Source: Limnospira fusiformis SAG 85.79 (GTDB lineage Bacteria > Cyanobacteriota > Cyanobacteriia > Cyanobacteriales > Microcoleaceae). From it: a DNA stretch of 64,000 bases. Location: contig NZ_CP051185.1 in assembly GCF_012516315.1 (NCBI RefSeq), positions 2,717,403 to 2,781,402 on the forward strand, given 5' to 3'. Numbering within the stretch: position 1 is the first letter of the stretch; every line of letters starts with the position of its first letter. The notes below the pieces were generated by a model. That model ran no database searches. It worked only from the letters and a program-made list of their open reading frames with translations, and was not told the DNA's origin. Shown here one piece after another: positions 18,160 through 26,262 of the stretch. The position numbers and the translations under genes were made by a program.

Positions 18160-18654
18160 CTATTTAACGATATTTTTTATTTGTGGATTGACAGTTTTTA
18201 TATATGATTCAGAAGATAAAAAAATTGACTTATCTAATTTTCCTGCATTAAACACAATCACTTCATTTTTCAATAGCAATGGATCTACAACCAGATTTAA
18301 TTCTGGATGAAATGAAAAAGGTGGCACTGCACCCATTGTACAATTTGTTAATTTTTCTGCTTTTTCTGGAGGAGCAAACATTACACGCTTCGCTCCAGGA
18401 CAAAGTTCTTTAATTGCATCAAAGTCAATTTGTTTATTAGCAGGAATAACAGCCAAATAATATTGACTTGTTTTTTTGCTTACTTTAACCATCAATACCA
18501 TAGCTTTAGCTCCCTGTGATAAATCATTCCCCCTAATTTGACTAACGAGTTCACTTTGTCCTTCTGGTTCATGATCTAAAACATGATAGTTTGCATGATG
18601 TTTATCTAGTAATGAAATTATAGCTTCATAAACATTAAAATTTGGTGTATTCAT
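18160..18654 (-). CDS. YbaK/ProX-type aminoacyl-tRNA deacylase
   Basis: The protein is 164 residues from the ATG at 18654 (an upstream alternative at 18690 would start inside a palindromic operator). It has the YbaK/EbsC fold: VYEAIISLLDKHHANYHVLDH at the start, the conserved lysine in GAKAMVLMVK, and the GAVPPFSFHPELNLVVDPLLL loop. Free-standing YbaK and ProX proteins hydrolyse mischarged tRNAs such as Cys- or Ala-tRNA(Pro). As first gene of a cassette with an SHMT-like enzyme and an aldolase, it may protect translation from an unusual amino acid made by them (inference). Its stop lies 34 bp before the next start. Confidence 0.85.
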   Translation of the reverse strand: MNTPNFNVYEAIISLLDKHHANYHVLDHEPEGQSELVSQIRGNDLSQGAKAMVLMVKVSKKTSQYYLAVIPANKQIDFDAIKELCPGAKRVMFAPPEKAEKLTNCTMGAVPPFSFHPELNLVVDPLLLKNEVIVFNAGKLDKSIFLSSESYIKTVNPQIKNIVK

Positions 18655-18681
18655 TGAATAATTCCAGAGTAAAATCTTGTT

Positions 18682-18702
18682 AAAATACAAAAATTGTATT
18701 TT
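18682..18702. promoter_or_regulatory. Palindromic operator 1 (TACAA-N3-TTGTA)
   Basis: AAAATACAA is followed after three A residues by its exact reverse complement TTGTATTTT. It lies 28 bp upstream of the YbaK-like start, just downstream of the predicted -10 box, where a bound repressor would block transcription. Confidence 0.6.
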
Positions 18703-18719
18703 GTGTTAACTTATTTCAA

Positions 18720-18748
18720 AAGATAATACAATTTTATAAAATTGTAAA
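18720..18748 (-). promoter_or_regulatory. Promoter of the deacylase/SHMT/aldolase cassette with operator 2
   Basis: On the minus strand TTTACA (18748-18743) and TATCTT (18725-18720) are spaced by exactly 17 bp. The spacer is almost wholly occupied by a perfect 20-bp palindrome, TACAATTTTATAAAATTGTA at 18727-18746, that shares the half-site TACAA/TTGTA with operator 1. A repressor bound between -35 and -10 would shut the promoter. Confidence 0.55.
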
Positions 18749-18845
18749 GTCATCAAAAGGATATTAAAGACCATTATAGTATAATAATTAAAAATTAGAT
18801 AACTACATATTTGGGGTGTAAAAAGTATAATTTAGTCAAGGACGG

Positions 18846-18874
18846 TTGCAAAAAAGTAAAAAAGGTAGTACAAT
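18846..18874 (+). promoter_or_regulatory. Promoter of the NB-ARC gene
   Basis: TTGCAA at 18846-18851 and TACAAT at 18869-18874 are spaced by 17 bp and lie 28 bp upstream of the NB-ARC start codon, giving a short leader. Confidence 0.5.
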
Positions 18875-18901
18875 CGACTAAAACTAAGATATGTAAAGTC
18901 A

Positions 18902-20290
18902 ATGAATGTCGAAGAAGTCCTGAAATGGGTCGATCGCTTGGTGTTTGACAAAACCGGAAAACACCTGAGCAGCCTGCAACAGGCAGTTTTAACAGGGGTC
19001 TGGGATCATCAAAAATATAATGAGATTGCGGATGAGTATCACTGCACCGAAGCGAATGTCAAGAGAGTGGCGGGTAACTTATGGAAACTGATATCAGAAG
19101 AGTTAGACGAGAAAGTTGATAAAAAAAATTTTCGTGCCACGATGGAACGCTATTACATTTCTAATTTTTCTAGTTTATTTAATTTCGGACAGAGTAATTT
19201 CGTATCAGAGGGTAGCATCAATATCTGTAGCGACCCATACAACCACCCCCCCAACACCCAAAACCGATCGCAACCTGCCGCCACCACCGAATATCAACGC
19301 CACCACGACCTCAGCGAAGCCCCAGAAATACATCCCCTCTACAGCAGAACCCACGAACTCGATACCCTCAAACAATGGATACTCGCCGAACATCATCGCA
19401 TCATCGCCATTACCGGGCTGTCTGGTATCGGTAAAACCAGCCTCGCTAGACAACTCGTGGAAGACATCAAAGAAAACTTCGATCGCATTATATGGCGATC
19501 GCATCGAAAATACCCCAACCTCAACGCACTGAAAAGCGACTTAATTCAGTTTATCGACACCACTACACCTAGCCATAATTCCATCTTAGATTACTTGCGA
19601 TCGCATCGTTGTTTAATCATCCTCGACGACTTCCAAGAAACCCTCACCCCCGGCGAATTTGTCGGAACTTACCGCCCAGAATATGACCGTTATGGTCAAT
19701 TCATTTACGAAATAGGGCGATCGCCTCATCAAAGTTGTTTCCTTGTCCTCAGTTGGGAACAGCCTACCGAAATTGCCACCATGGAAACCGAAAACCGCCA
19801 CGGAAAAACCCTGTATTTACAAGGTTTCTCAGCATCTGCAACCGAAATTTTAGCGACCCACAACCTCCAAGATACAGAACACTGGATAGAACTAATCCAG
19901 CTTTATGGCGGGAACCCCTTATGGTTAAATATAATAGCAGCCACTATTTTCGATTTATTTAACGGTAGCGTCTCCCAATTTCTATCTTATCCTAGCTTCT
20001 TTTTGGGAGATATTGAACCTATATTAAACCAACATTATCTCCGATTGTCGTCACCCGAAAAATTAGTTATGCTGGGCTTGGCTAATCAAAACCGTCTCAC
20101 GGAAATTGCCGATAAACTAGCAGAAAATCTGTCCGAATCTGACTATTTAAAAGCCGTACAATCTCTGAAAAGACGCAGTTTAATTGAAACTAAAATCGAA
20201 AATTATGTCTCGGTTTTGACACTGACACCCCCGATTAAAGAATATTTTAAAACCGTGGGGGTCAGCACTGCGAGTTTTACCCTCAATTAG
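18902..20290 (+). CDS. NB-ARC STAND NTPase, short form
   Basis: A 462-residue STAND protein. Residues 1-85 form an HTH-like N-terminal domain (MNVEEVLKWVDRLVF...LSSLQQAVLTGVWDHQKYNEIA) seen at the head of many cyanobacterial NB-ARC proteins and associated with vWA/MoxR-type ternary systems. A low-complexity linker follows, then NB-ARC: Walker A TGLSGIGKTS at 171-180, Walker B CLIILDD at 237-243, and winged-helix residues to about 450. The WD40 or TPR sensor repeats that usually follow are missing, as is any obvious effector. It ends by overlapping the mscS-like stop by 8 bp in convergent orientation. Immune or stress-signalling roles are known for the family. Confidence 0.88.
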   Translation: MNVEEVLKWVDRLVFDKTGKHLSSLQQAVLTGVWDHQKYNEIADEYHCTEANVKRVAGNLWKLISEELDEKVDKKNFRATMERYYISNFSSLFNFGQSNFVSEGSINICSDPYNHPPNTQNRSQPAATTEYQRHHDLSEAPEIHPLYSRTHELDTLKQWILAEHHRIIAITGLSGIGKTSLARQLVEDIKENFDRIIWRSHRKYPNLNALKSDLIQFIDTTTPSHNSILDYLRSHRCLIILDDFQETLTPGEFVGTYRPEYDRYGQFIYEIGRSPHQSCFLVLSWEQPTEIATMETENRHGKTLYLQGFSASATEILATHNLQDTEHWIELIQLYGGNPLWLNIIAATIFDLFNGSVSQFLSYPSFFLGDIEPILNQHYLRLSSPEKLVMLGLANQNRLTEIADKLAENLSESDYLKAVQSLKRRSLIETKIENYVSVLTLTPPIKEYFKTVGVSTASFTLN

Positions 20291-21170
20291 TCTGAGAATT
20301 AGCCGCCGCTGGGTAATGGTCGTTATAGCTTTCCTGATTAAAGAAATATAACGTGCGGATAGGATAGGGGATATTAATATCAGCCTCATCACAAGCCTGT
20401 TTAAGAGCTATCATAACCTGCGTTGTCACCCGTCGTACCTGTTTCCGTTCCGGGAAAGTCCAATAGCGAACCATGAGGTCAATAGAACTGTCTCCAAAAC
20501 CCACTACATCGACTTCTACTTCTGGTTCGGACAACACACCCTCGACGGTTTTCGTGGCGTTTAATAGGGTTTCTATAGCCATTGGTAAGGGGGTATTATA
20601 GTCTACTCCAATGGCTAAATCAGTGCGACGATGACTTTCGGCTGTCTTGACCTGTACGGGACTGGTAAACAGTATCGAATTAGGAATTACCACCCTTTCC
20701 CCGTGATAGGTTAGCATTTGGGTAGACCGAATGGAAATATTTTCGATAGTCCCTTCGTAATCCTCTACAACTATCTGATCACCAATTTGGAAGGGTTCTT
20801 GTAACAGTAATAAAATCCCGGCTAAGAAATTTTTAAATATATCCTGAAAGGCAAAACCAATGGCTACGGAACTAAGTCCTAATAAACCGATAATATCCCC
20901 TAGGCGGAGGTCAGGGAAAGCAATTACACAGGCGATAATTACTCCTCCCGCCCAAGTCAATACATAACCTGTGTGAATCAGCAGAACTTGTAAAGATGTA
21001 CTGCGGACAAATCTCGGTGCTGTGGAGTTTAAGAATTGTCTAACAAAATTGGCGGCGAACCGAGTTATTAACAATACGATTATGGCAAGAATTAAGGCTG
21101 GGATTACTTGGATAGCTGAACCTACTAAACTTAATAGGCTAGACTGAATTTCTTGGACTAAGGCATTCAT
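20283..21170 (-). CDS. mscS: Small-conductance mechanosensitive channel, MscS family
   Basis: A 295-residue inner-membrane channel of minimal MscS size. There are three hydrophobic segments (about 17-40, 62-85 and 90-120); the third, pore-lining one reads LGLSSVAIGFAFQDIFKNFLAGILLLLQEPF, followed by the beta-domain signature IGDQIVVEDYEGTIENISIRSTQMLTYHGERVVIPNS. The C-terminal alpha/beta vestibule is present. It releases solutes during osmotic downshock. The gene is monocistronic and convergent with the NB-ARC gene. Confidence 0.93.
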   Translation of the reverse strand: MNALVQEIQSSLLSLVGSAIQVIPALILAIIVLLITRFAANFVRQFLNSTAPRFVRSTSLQVLLIHTGYVLTWAGGVIIACVIAFPDLRLGDIIGLLGLSSVAIGFAFQDIFKNFLAGILLLLQEPFQIGDQIVVEDYEGTIENISIRSTQMLTYHGERVVIPNSILFTSPVQVKTAESHRRTDLAIGVDYNTPLPMAIETLLNATKTVEGVLSEPEVEVDVVGFGDSSIDLMVRYWTFPERKQVRRVTTQVMIALKQACDEADINIPYPIRTLYFFNQESYNDHYPAAANSQTN

Positions 21171-21346
21171 AAAGATTGAGTAGTAATAGGATTTATCCCG
21201 ATTTTAACAGGGGAATAATTGCTGTTAGCTGGATATGTGAGCCAATAGCTCAAAACCTATAATATCATAACCCTTGGGGTGGGATTGTGGCTTCTACCCG
21301 CAGATAGATACAGCAGCCAGGAATCAATGCGGCAATTATCCCGTGT

Positions 21347-21386
21347 AATTAATAATTAATAATTAATAATTAATAATTAATAATTG
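21347..21386. repeat. Heptanucleotide repeat (AATTAAT)n
   Basis: About five copies of AATTAAT, which is the reverse complement phase of the TAATTAT heptamer that joins the units of the 0.7-2.5 kb array. The two loci thus carry the same microsatellite in opposite orientation. Confidence 0.85.
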
Positions 21387-21389
21387 TAG

Positions 21390-22205
21390 GGGTGGGTTCC
21401 TGTAGGGGTGGGTTCCTGTAGGGGCGGGTTCTGGAGTTAATTAGACTTAGCACCAGTCAACCTGATAAACCCGCCCCCGAAACCAGTGGGGTGGGTTCCT
21501 GTAGGGGCGGGTTCTGGAGTTAATTAGACTTAGCACCAGTCAACCTGATAAACCCGCCCCCGAAACCAGTGGGGCGGGTTCCTGTAGGGGCGGGTTCTGG
21601 AGTTAATTAGACTTAGCACCAGTCAACCTGATAAACCCGCCCCCGAAACCAAGGGACCCCTGGAGTTAATTAGACTTAGCACCAGTGAACCTGATAAACC
21701 CGCCCCCGAAACCAAGGGACCCCTGGAGTTAATTAGACTTAGCACCAGTGAACCTGATAAACCCGCCCCCGAAACCAAGGGACCCCTGGAGTTAATTAGA
21801 CTTAGCACCAGTGAACCTGATAAACCCGCCCCCGAAACCAGTGAGGTGGGTTCCTGTAGGGGCGGGTTCTGGAGTTAATTAGACTTAGCACCAGTCAACC
21901 TGATAAACCCGCCCCCGAAACCAAGGGACTCCTGAAGTTAATTAGACTTGTCACCAGTCAACGTCATAAACCCGCCCCCGAAACCAAGGGACCCCTGAAG
22001 TTAATTAGACTTGTCACCAGTCAACGTCATAAACCCGCCCCCGAAACCAAAGGACCCTGAAGTTAATTAGACTTGTCACCAGTCAACGTCATAAACCCGC
22101 CCCCGAAACCAAAGGACCCCTGAAGTTAATTAGACTTGTCACCAGTCAACGTCATAAACCCGCCCCCGAAACCAAAGGACCCCTGAAGTTAATTAGACTG
22201 GTCAC
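21390..22205. repeat. 12-copy GC-rich palindromic tandem array (63/83 bp units)
   Basis: The anchor GTTAATTAGACTT recurs at 21436, 21519, 21602, 21665, 21728, 21791, 21874, 21937, 22000, 22062, 22125 and 22188. Long (83-bp) units contain both GGGGCGGGTT and its complement AACCCGCCCC, so they can fold into strong hairpins; 63-bp units have lost the left arm. The distal five units carry shared variants (CTTGTCACC, CAACGTCATAAACC), which shows local amplification. The array fills most of the 1.2-kb gap between mscS and cysW; no gene is visible in it. Confidence 0.92.
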
Positions 22206-22352
22206 CAACCTGGGGTGGTGTGGTTTGATTATATTATAGGTAGGACTAGCTTCTGGTGGATAGATTGAGGTGAAAAGATACGCTTCTGACTCTAATTGAG
22301 AAGGGTTTTGACAGTTTTTGAAGTGAAAAAAACGATCGCACCTAGAATTTCC

Positions 22353-23219
22353 TCACTTGGTCTTTTTCGCCTCCAACAGTTTTTTGAATACCAAAGTGAC
22401 GATCGCCAAACTTGCCAAAACTACCGCCGCCGAATAGGATGCAGTAGTCTGATATTGAACGTGCATTTCCTCCACAAATAGGGGCAAAGTCTGAGTTTTG
22501 CCGATAATATTTCCCGAAACTACTGCCACCGCGCCAAACTCTCCCATAGCCCTGGCATTAGTGAGAAGAATGCCATATAATAAACTCCAGCGAATAGAAG
22601 GTAAAGTCACCCGCCAGAAGGTTTGCCAATCATTGGCTCCCATAGTTTTAGCGGCTTCTTCTTGTTCTGTGCCAATTTCTTCTAAGGCTGGGAGAACTTC
22701 CCGCGCCACAAAAGGCATACAGACAAAAGCGGTGGCTAAAACCATACCGGGGAAGGCAAATAATATTCTGATATCATTAGACTGTAATGTAGCACCAAAC
22801 CATCCCTGTCGTCCGTAGAGTAATACTAGCATTAATCCGACTACTACGGGGGAAATGGAAAAGGGGAGGTCTATGATACTTAATAATAGTGTTCTTCCGG
22901 GGAATTGATGACGAGCGATCGCCCATGCTGTAACAATTCCAAATATCACATTAACTGGCACTACAATAGCAGCAATCATGACGGTTAATTTGGCAGCGTG
23001 TAGAAATTCCGGTGAGGTCAAAGCACGGGAAAAACCACTCCAGCCATTTTTAAATGCACCCACAAAAATATTAGCAGCAGGTATAAATAAGACTAACCCC
23101 ACAAACAGAATGACAGCGACGACTAAAGCCACCTCAAAATTGCTCACCTGGGTTTGAGAGTTTTGGGCGGGTTGGATTAATTTTTTGGGATGCAAATATC
23201 CGATATTTTTAGAGTTCAT
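22353..23219 (-). CDS. cysW: Sulfate ABC transporter permease CysW
   Basis: A 288-residue inner-membrane permease with six hydrophobic segments. The EAA loop that contacts the ATPase is EEAAKTMGANDWQTFWRVTLPSI, and the C-terminal half has ARAMGEFGAVAVVSG, both typical of CysW. It pairs with CysT to form the sulfate/thiosulfate channel energised by CysA. It starts 38 bp after the cysT stop and is the last gene of the minus-strand sbpA-cysT-cysW operon. The 12-copy repeat array lies just downstream. Confidence 0.95.
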   Translation of the reverse strand: MNSKNIGYLHPKKLIQPAQNSQTQVSNFEVALVVAVILFVGLVLFIPAANIFVGAFKNGWSGFSRALTSPEFLHAAKLTVMIAAIVVPVNVIFGIVTAWAIARHQFPGRTLLLSIIDLPFSISPVVVGLMLVLLYGRQGWFGATLQSNDIRILFAFPGMVLATAFVCMPFVAREVLPALEEIGTEQEEAAKTMGANDWQTFWRVTLPSIRWSLLYGILLTNARAMGEFGAVAVVSGNIIGKTQTLPLFVEEMHVQYQTTASYSAAVVLASLAIVTLVFKKLLEAKKTK

Positions 23220-23257
23220 ATATCATCCTTATTAAAATGAATTGGTGGCGATAAATT

Positions 23258-24109
23258 TTACGGTCTTTGGTTAATGCGATTTCCCCAACTTTGCAAACAG
23301 TTGATTATCAATAAGCAACCCAAAGAAACCAATAACATCACCGTACCAATAACCGCAGCGCCAGCATAGTCAAACTGTTCGAGACGTTGAAAAATCAGCA
23401 CGGGAGCAATCAAATCTTGAAAGGGGATATTACCAGCAATAATAACAATGGAACCATACTCTCCAACAGCCCGAGAAAATCCCAAAGCGACCCCGGTTAA
23501 AATAGCAGGAATTAAGGGAGGTAATATAACTCGGCGAAAGGTTTGCCAACGGGAAGCCCCCATGCACCAAGCGACTTCTTCTAGTTCCGGTTCCAATTCC
23601 TGAAGCACAGGTTGCACAGTTCGCACCACAAAAGGAAGAGAAATAAATATCATAGCTAAACCGACCCCTAGACGGGTAAAAGCAATTTTAATACCCAGGG
23701 GAGCTAATAAACTTCCGATCCATCCATTTTCAGCGTATACAGTAGCAAGGCTAAGTCCAGCAACGGCTGTAGGCAGGGCAAAAGGTAAATCTATGGCAGC
23801 ATCAATTATTTCTTTTCCAGGGAAACGATAGCGCACTAAAACCCAGGCAACTGCGACTCCAGCTATACCATTAATAGAGGAGGCATAAATAGCAGTAAAA
23901 AAGGTAACTCTATAGGCATATAGGGCGACAGGATCGGTAGTAATTCGCCATATTTCTGCCCAACTAAGATTGGTGGTAAATAAAATTAGGGCAAGAATAG
24001 GAAGTAACAGCATGATGCTGAGATAACCCCCTATTCCCCACCAATACCAGGGAATTTTTGGTAAAAACCGGGTTAATGATGATGGGGTTTTTGATGAAGT
24101 TGTGATCAT
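23258..24109 (-). CDS. cysT: Sulfate ABC transporter permease CysT (CysU)
   Basis: A 283-residue inner-membrane protein with six predicted helices. The EAA loop reads LEEVAWCMGASRWQTFRRVILPPLIPA and is followed by GFSRAVGEYGSIVIIAGN, the CysT signature. It forms a heterodimeric channel with CysW. It lies between sbpA (80 bp gap) and cysW (38 bp gap) on the minus strand, the gene order usual for cyanobacterial sulfate permease operons. Confidence 0.95.
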   Translation of the reverse strand: MITTSSKTPSSLTRFLPKIPWYWWGIGGYLSIMLLLPILALILFTTNLSWAEIWRITTDPVALYAYRVTFFTAIYASSINGIAGVAVAWVLVRYRFPGKEIIDAAIDLPFALPTAVAGLSLATVYAENGWIGSLLAPLGIKIAFTRLGVGLAMIFISLPFVVRTVQPVLQELEPELEEVAWCMGASRWQTFRRVILPPLIPAILTGVALGFSRAVGEYGSIVIIAGNIPFQDLIAPVLIFQRLEQFDYAGAAVIGTVMLLVSLGCLLIINCLQSWGNRINQRP

Positions 24110-24189
24110 GATGGTTGCGCCAATTTAAAGGAAGTTGGAGAACAATTAAAATGGCTGGGCAACCTGATTAAAACCGCTGAGAATTTGAA

Positions 24190-25251
24190 CTAACGACCGA
24201 CCTGGGCTTGGATTTCATCAAACATAGCGCCATCGGCAAAAAATTGGTTTTGGACGGCATCCCATCCCCCCAAGTCTTCTACTGTAAATAGATTGGTGAT
24301 AGGAATAAAGCGATCGCTAAATTCCGCCTCAATTGTGGGGTCTACGGGACGAAAACCAGCCTGAGCAAATGCCCTTTGGGCTTGGGGAGTATATAGAAAC
24401 TGCACAAAGGCTTCCGCCACTTCGCGGGTTCCGCGTCTGTCTACAGTGGCATCAACAACGGCAATGGGATTATCAATAGAAATATTAGTCTGGGGAATTA
24501 CATAGGGCAAAGTTTGACCTTGCTGTTGAGCCAGTAGCACTTCATTTTCATAGTTAATTAAGGCATCCCCTTGTCCTTGTCGATAGAAAACTTCGGTAGC
24601 TTCCCGGGCATTTCTTGGTAATACGGGAACGTTTCTAAAAACCTGTTGCACAAAGTCGAGGGCTTGGGCTTCGGTTTGACCGGTTTCGGTTTTGGCTCCC
24701 CACAGGACAAGGAAATTCCAACGAGCCCCCCCAGAGGTTTTGGGGTTGGCGGTGATGGTTTGAATATCATCGCGGGCTAGGTCTTGCCAGTCTTGGATAT
24801 TTTTGGGGTTCCCAGGGCGGGTAATAATGGCCGCGACGGAACGGTGGATGATCGCATTATTGGGCGCTTCATTTTCCCATCCCGGTTCAATTAGTCCTGC
24901 TTCCTGAATGGCTTGGGTATCCAGGGCTAAGGCGAGGGCTACGATATCAGCCTCTAAACCATCAATCACGGCCCTAGCTTGGGAACCGGAACCGCCATAG
25001 CTTTGGCGAATACGGACATCTTGACCATGTTGGGCTTTCCACTCCTCGGCGAATTGGGGAATGATTTGTTCGTAGGCGGCTTGGGTGACGGCGTAGGAGA
25101 CTAGGGTCAGATCTACGGAATCTCGGGCTGTATCCCCTGTTGTGCCACAGGCAGCAATCACCCCACTGGCGCTAATTCCCACGATAAACAGGGAAAGGCG
25201 CTGTCGCCAAGGCTTGGAATTGAGATATCGGCTGGGGAAGTTGGCTTTCAT
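24190..25251 (-). CDS. sbpA: Sulfate-binding protein SbpA, lipoprotein
   Basis: The periplasmic sulfate receptor of the CysTWA importer. From the ATG at 25251 it is 353 residues and begins with a basic region, a hydrophobic stretch and the lipobox VIAAC, so it is likely a lipoprotein. Family features include SYAVTQAAYEQIIPQF near the mature N-terminus, QSYGGSGSQARAVIDGLEADIVALAL in the sulfate-binding region, NPKTSGGARWNFL and the late YTPQAQRAFAQAGFRPVDP. An in-frame upstream start at 25323 would put 24 extra residues in front of the signal peptide and is unlikely. Transcription diverges from cysR. Confidence 0.94.
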   Translation of the reverse strand: MKANFPSRYLNSKPWRQRLSLFIVGISASGVIAACGTTGDTARDSVDLTLVSYAVTQAAYEQIIPQFAEEWKAQHGQDVRIRQSYGGSGSQARAVIDGLEADIVALALALDTQAIQEAGLIEPGWENEAPNNAIIHRSVAAIITRPGNPKNIQDWQDLARDDIQTITANPKTSGGARWNFLVLWGAKTETGQTEAQALDFVQQVFRNVPVLPRNAREATEVFYRQGQGDALINYENEVLLAQQQGQTLPYVIPQTNISIDNPIAVVDATVDRRGTREVAEAFVQFLYTPQAQRAFAQAGFRPVDPTIEAEFSDRFIPITNLFTVEDLGGWDAVQNQFFADGAMFDEIQAQVGR

Positions 25252-25359
25252 GGCTACATCTTTTTTAAATCTGAGGTTCCCAGATGGGAGTCTGATTGGG
25301 CTTTGATTGCAATCGTAGCACATTTTAATTATATGTCAAGTGTAACTGAAATATAAATG

Positions 25360-25380
25360 TTTTGCGATACGCTTGCAAAA
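25360..25380. promoter_or_regulatory. Inverted repeat TTTTGC-N9-GCAAAA between sbpA and cysR
   Basis: An exact inverted repeat, TTTTGC and GCAAAA separated by nine bases, lies in the divergent sbpA/cysR control region, 41 bp before cysR. Crp-family regulators bind such dyads, so it is a candidate CysR or related operator controlling both directions. A similar TTGCAA sits in the promoter of the cysteine synthase gene. Confidence 0.45.
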
Positions 25381-25420
25381 TAAATACAGGTGGTGTATTA
25401 TAAAAGTGGAGAACAATTAA

Positions 25421-26221
25421 GTGGCAATGGCCAAGCCAGCAGAACCAGGGGCAATCCAGGAGATTGCGGAGGAACTAAGTCAAAACAACTATCTGTTTCG
25501 GGGTTTGGATGTGGCTGAACTGTCGGAGGTACTCTCCACGGGAGAAGTCACACCCCAAAAGCTGTACTCGGGTCGTTCGGTGTATACGGCCTTCCGTCCT
25601 GATACGTCGATCGCATCTCTTTATGTGGTCAGCAGTGGTGGTCCGGTAATCCTGCGGAGTTCACCTTTAGACCGAATCATTGCTATCACCTATCCGGGTA
25701 GTTGTTTTGGAATGCGAAATCTGGCTTTAGGCTATGGGCGAGTGTCGCGGTCTTTTCCGAGTTTGGTGGAGGCTTACAAAACCACTGATGCGATCGAGAT
25801 TGACCTAGACATTATTAAAACCCTCCACGCTGAGAATGAGATATTCCGCGATCGCTACGATTATTTATTTGAACTGCGGGAAAAATTCCAATATCACCTA
25901 CTTAACTGTAGTACCCATCCCCCCCAAGCGGTGGCTGCATTATTAAGGGGACTCATCTACCAAGAGCGATCGCTTTTGAATCAACCCCAAGCCGATGATA
26001 TTTATGTTTTTGACCTACCCATTGATATCATCGCTCACGCCGCCCAACTTAACCACCGCACCGTTGAACAGGTCTTAAAAGGAATGCGTAAACAAGGGCT
26101 TTTACTACCCCCTCAAAATGACGATTCCTCTAACGACACCATCCGGGTTTGTGACCCCGAAGGACTCAAAGAAATCTACAGCGCCACCCGTGACAAGGTA
26201 TCTTGGTGGCCTCTGCGTTAA
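25421..26221 (+). CDS. cysR: Crp-family sulfur regulator CysR
   Basis: A 266-residue Crp/Fnr-type transcription regulator: a cNMP-binding-like beta-barrel (residues ~25-140, with [16 protein letters not shown]), a dimerisation helix, and a C-terminal winged HTH around [26 protein letters not shown]. Cyanobacterial cys clusters carry such a gene between the binding-protein and ATPase genes, where it is needed for sulfate-permease expression. The start may be the GTG at 25421 or the ATG at 25427. cysA follows after 41 bp. Confidence 0.85.
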   Translation: MAMAKPAEPGAIQEIAEELSQNNYLFRGLDVAELSEVLSTGEVTPQKLYSGRSVYTAFRPDTSIASLYVVSSGGPVILRSSPLDRIIAITYPGSCFGMRNLALGYGRVSRSFPSLVEAYKTTDAIEIDLDIIKTLHAENEIFRDRYDYLFELREKFQYHLLNCSTHPPQAVAALLRGLIYQERSLLNQPQADDIYVFDLPIDIIAHAAQLNHRTVEQVLKGMRKQGLLLPPQNDDSSNDTIRVCDPEGLKEIYSATRDKVSWWPLR

Positions 26222-26262
26222 GGTCAAATTATCAACTGTCAATTATTAACGGAATTTTAGCC

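Noticed and set aside
21623..21808. Minus-strand frame encoding a perfect 21-residue peptide repeat
   Set aside because: It arises only because three 63-bp units (a multiple of 3) read through; no start context and it is lost in the other units.
21436..22205. Regular 63/83-bp repeats considered as CRISPR
   Set aside because: The whole unit is repeated without unique spacers and carries strong hairpin arms; no cas genes.
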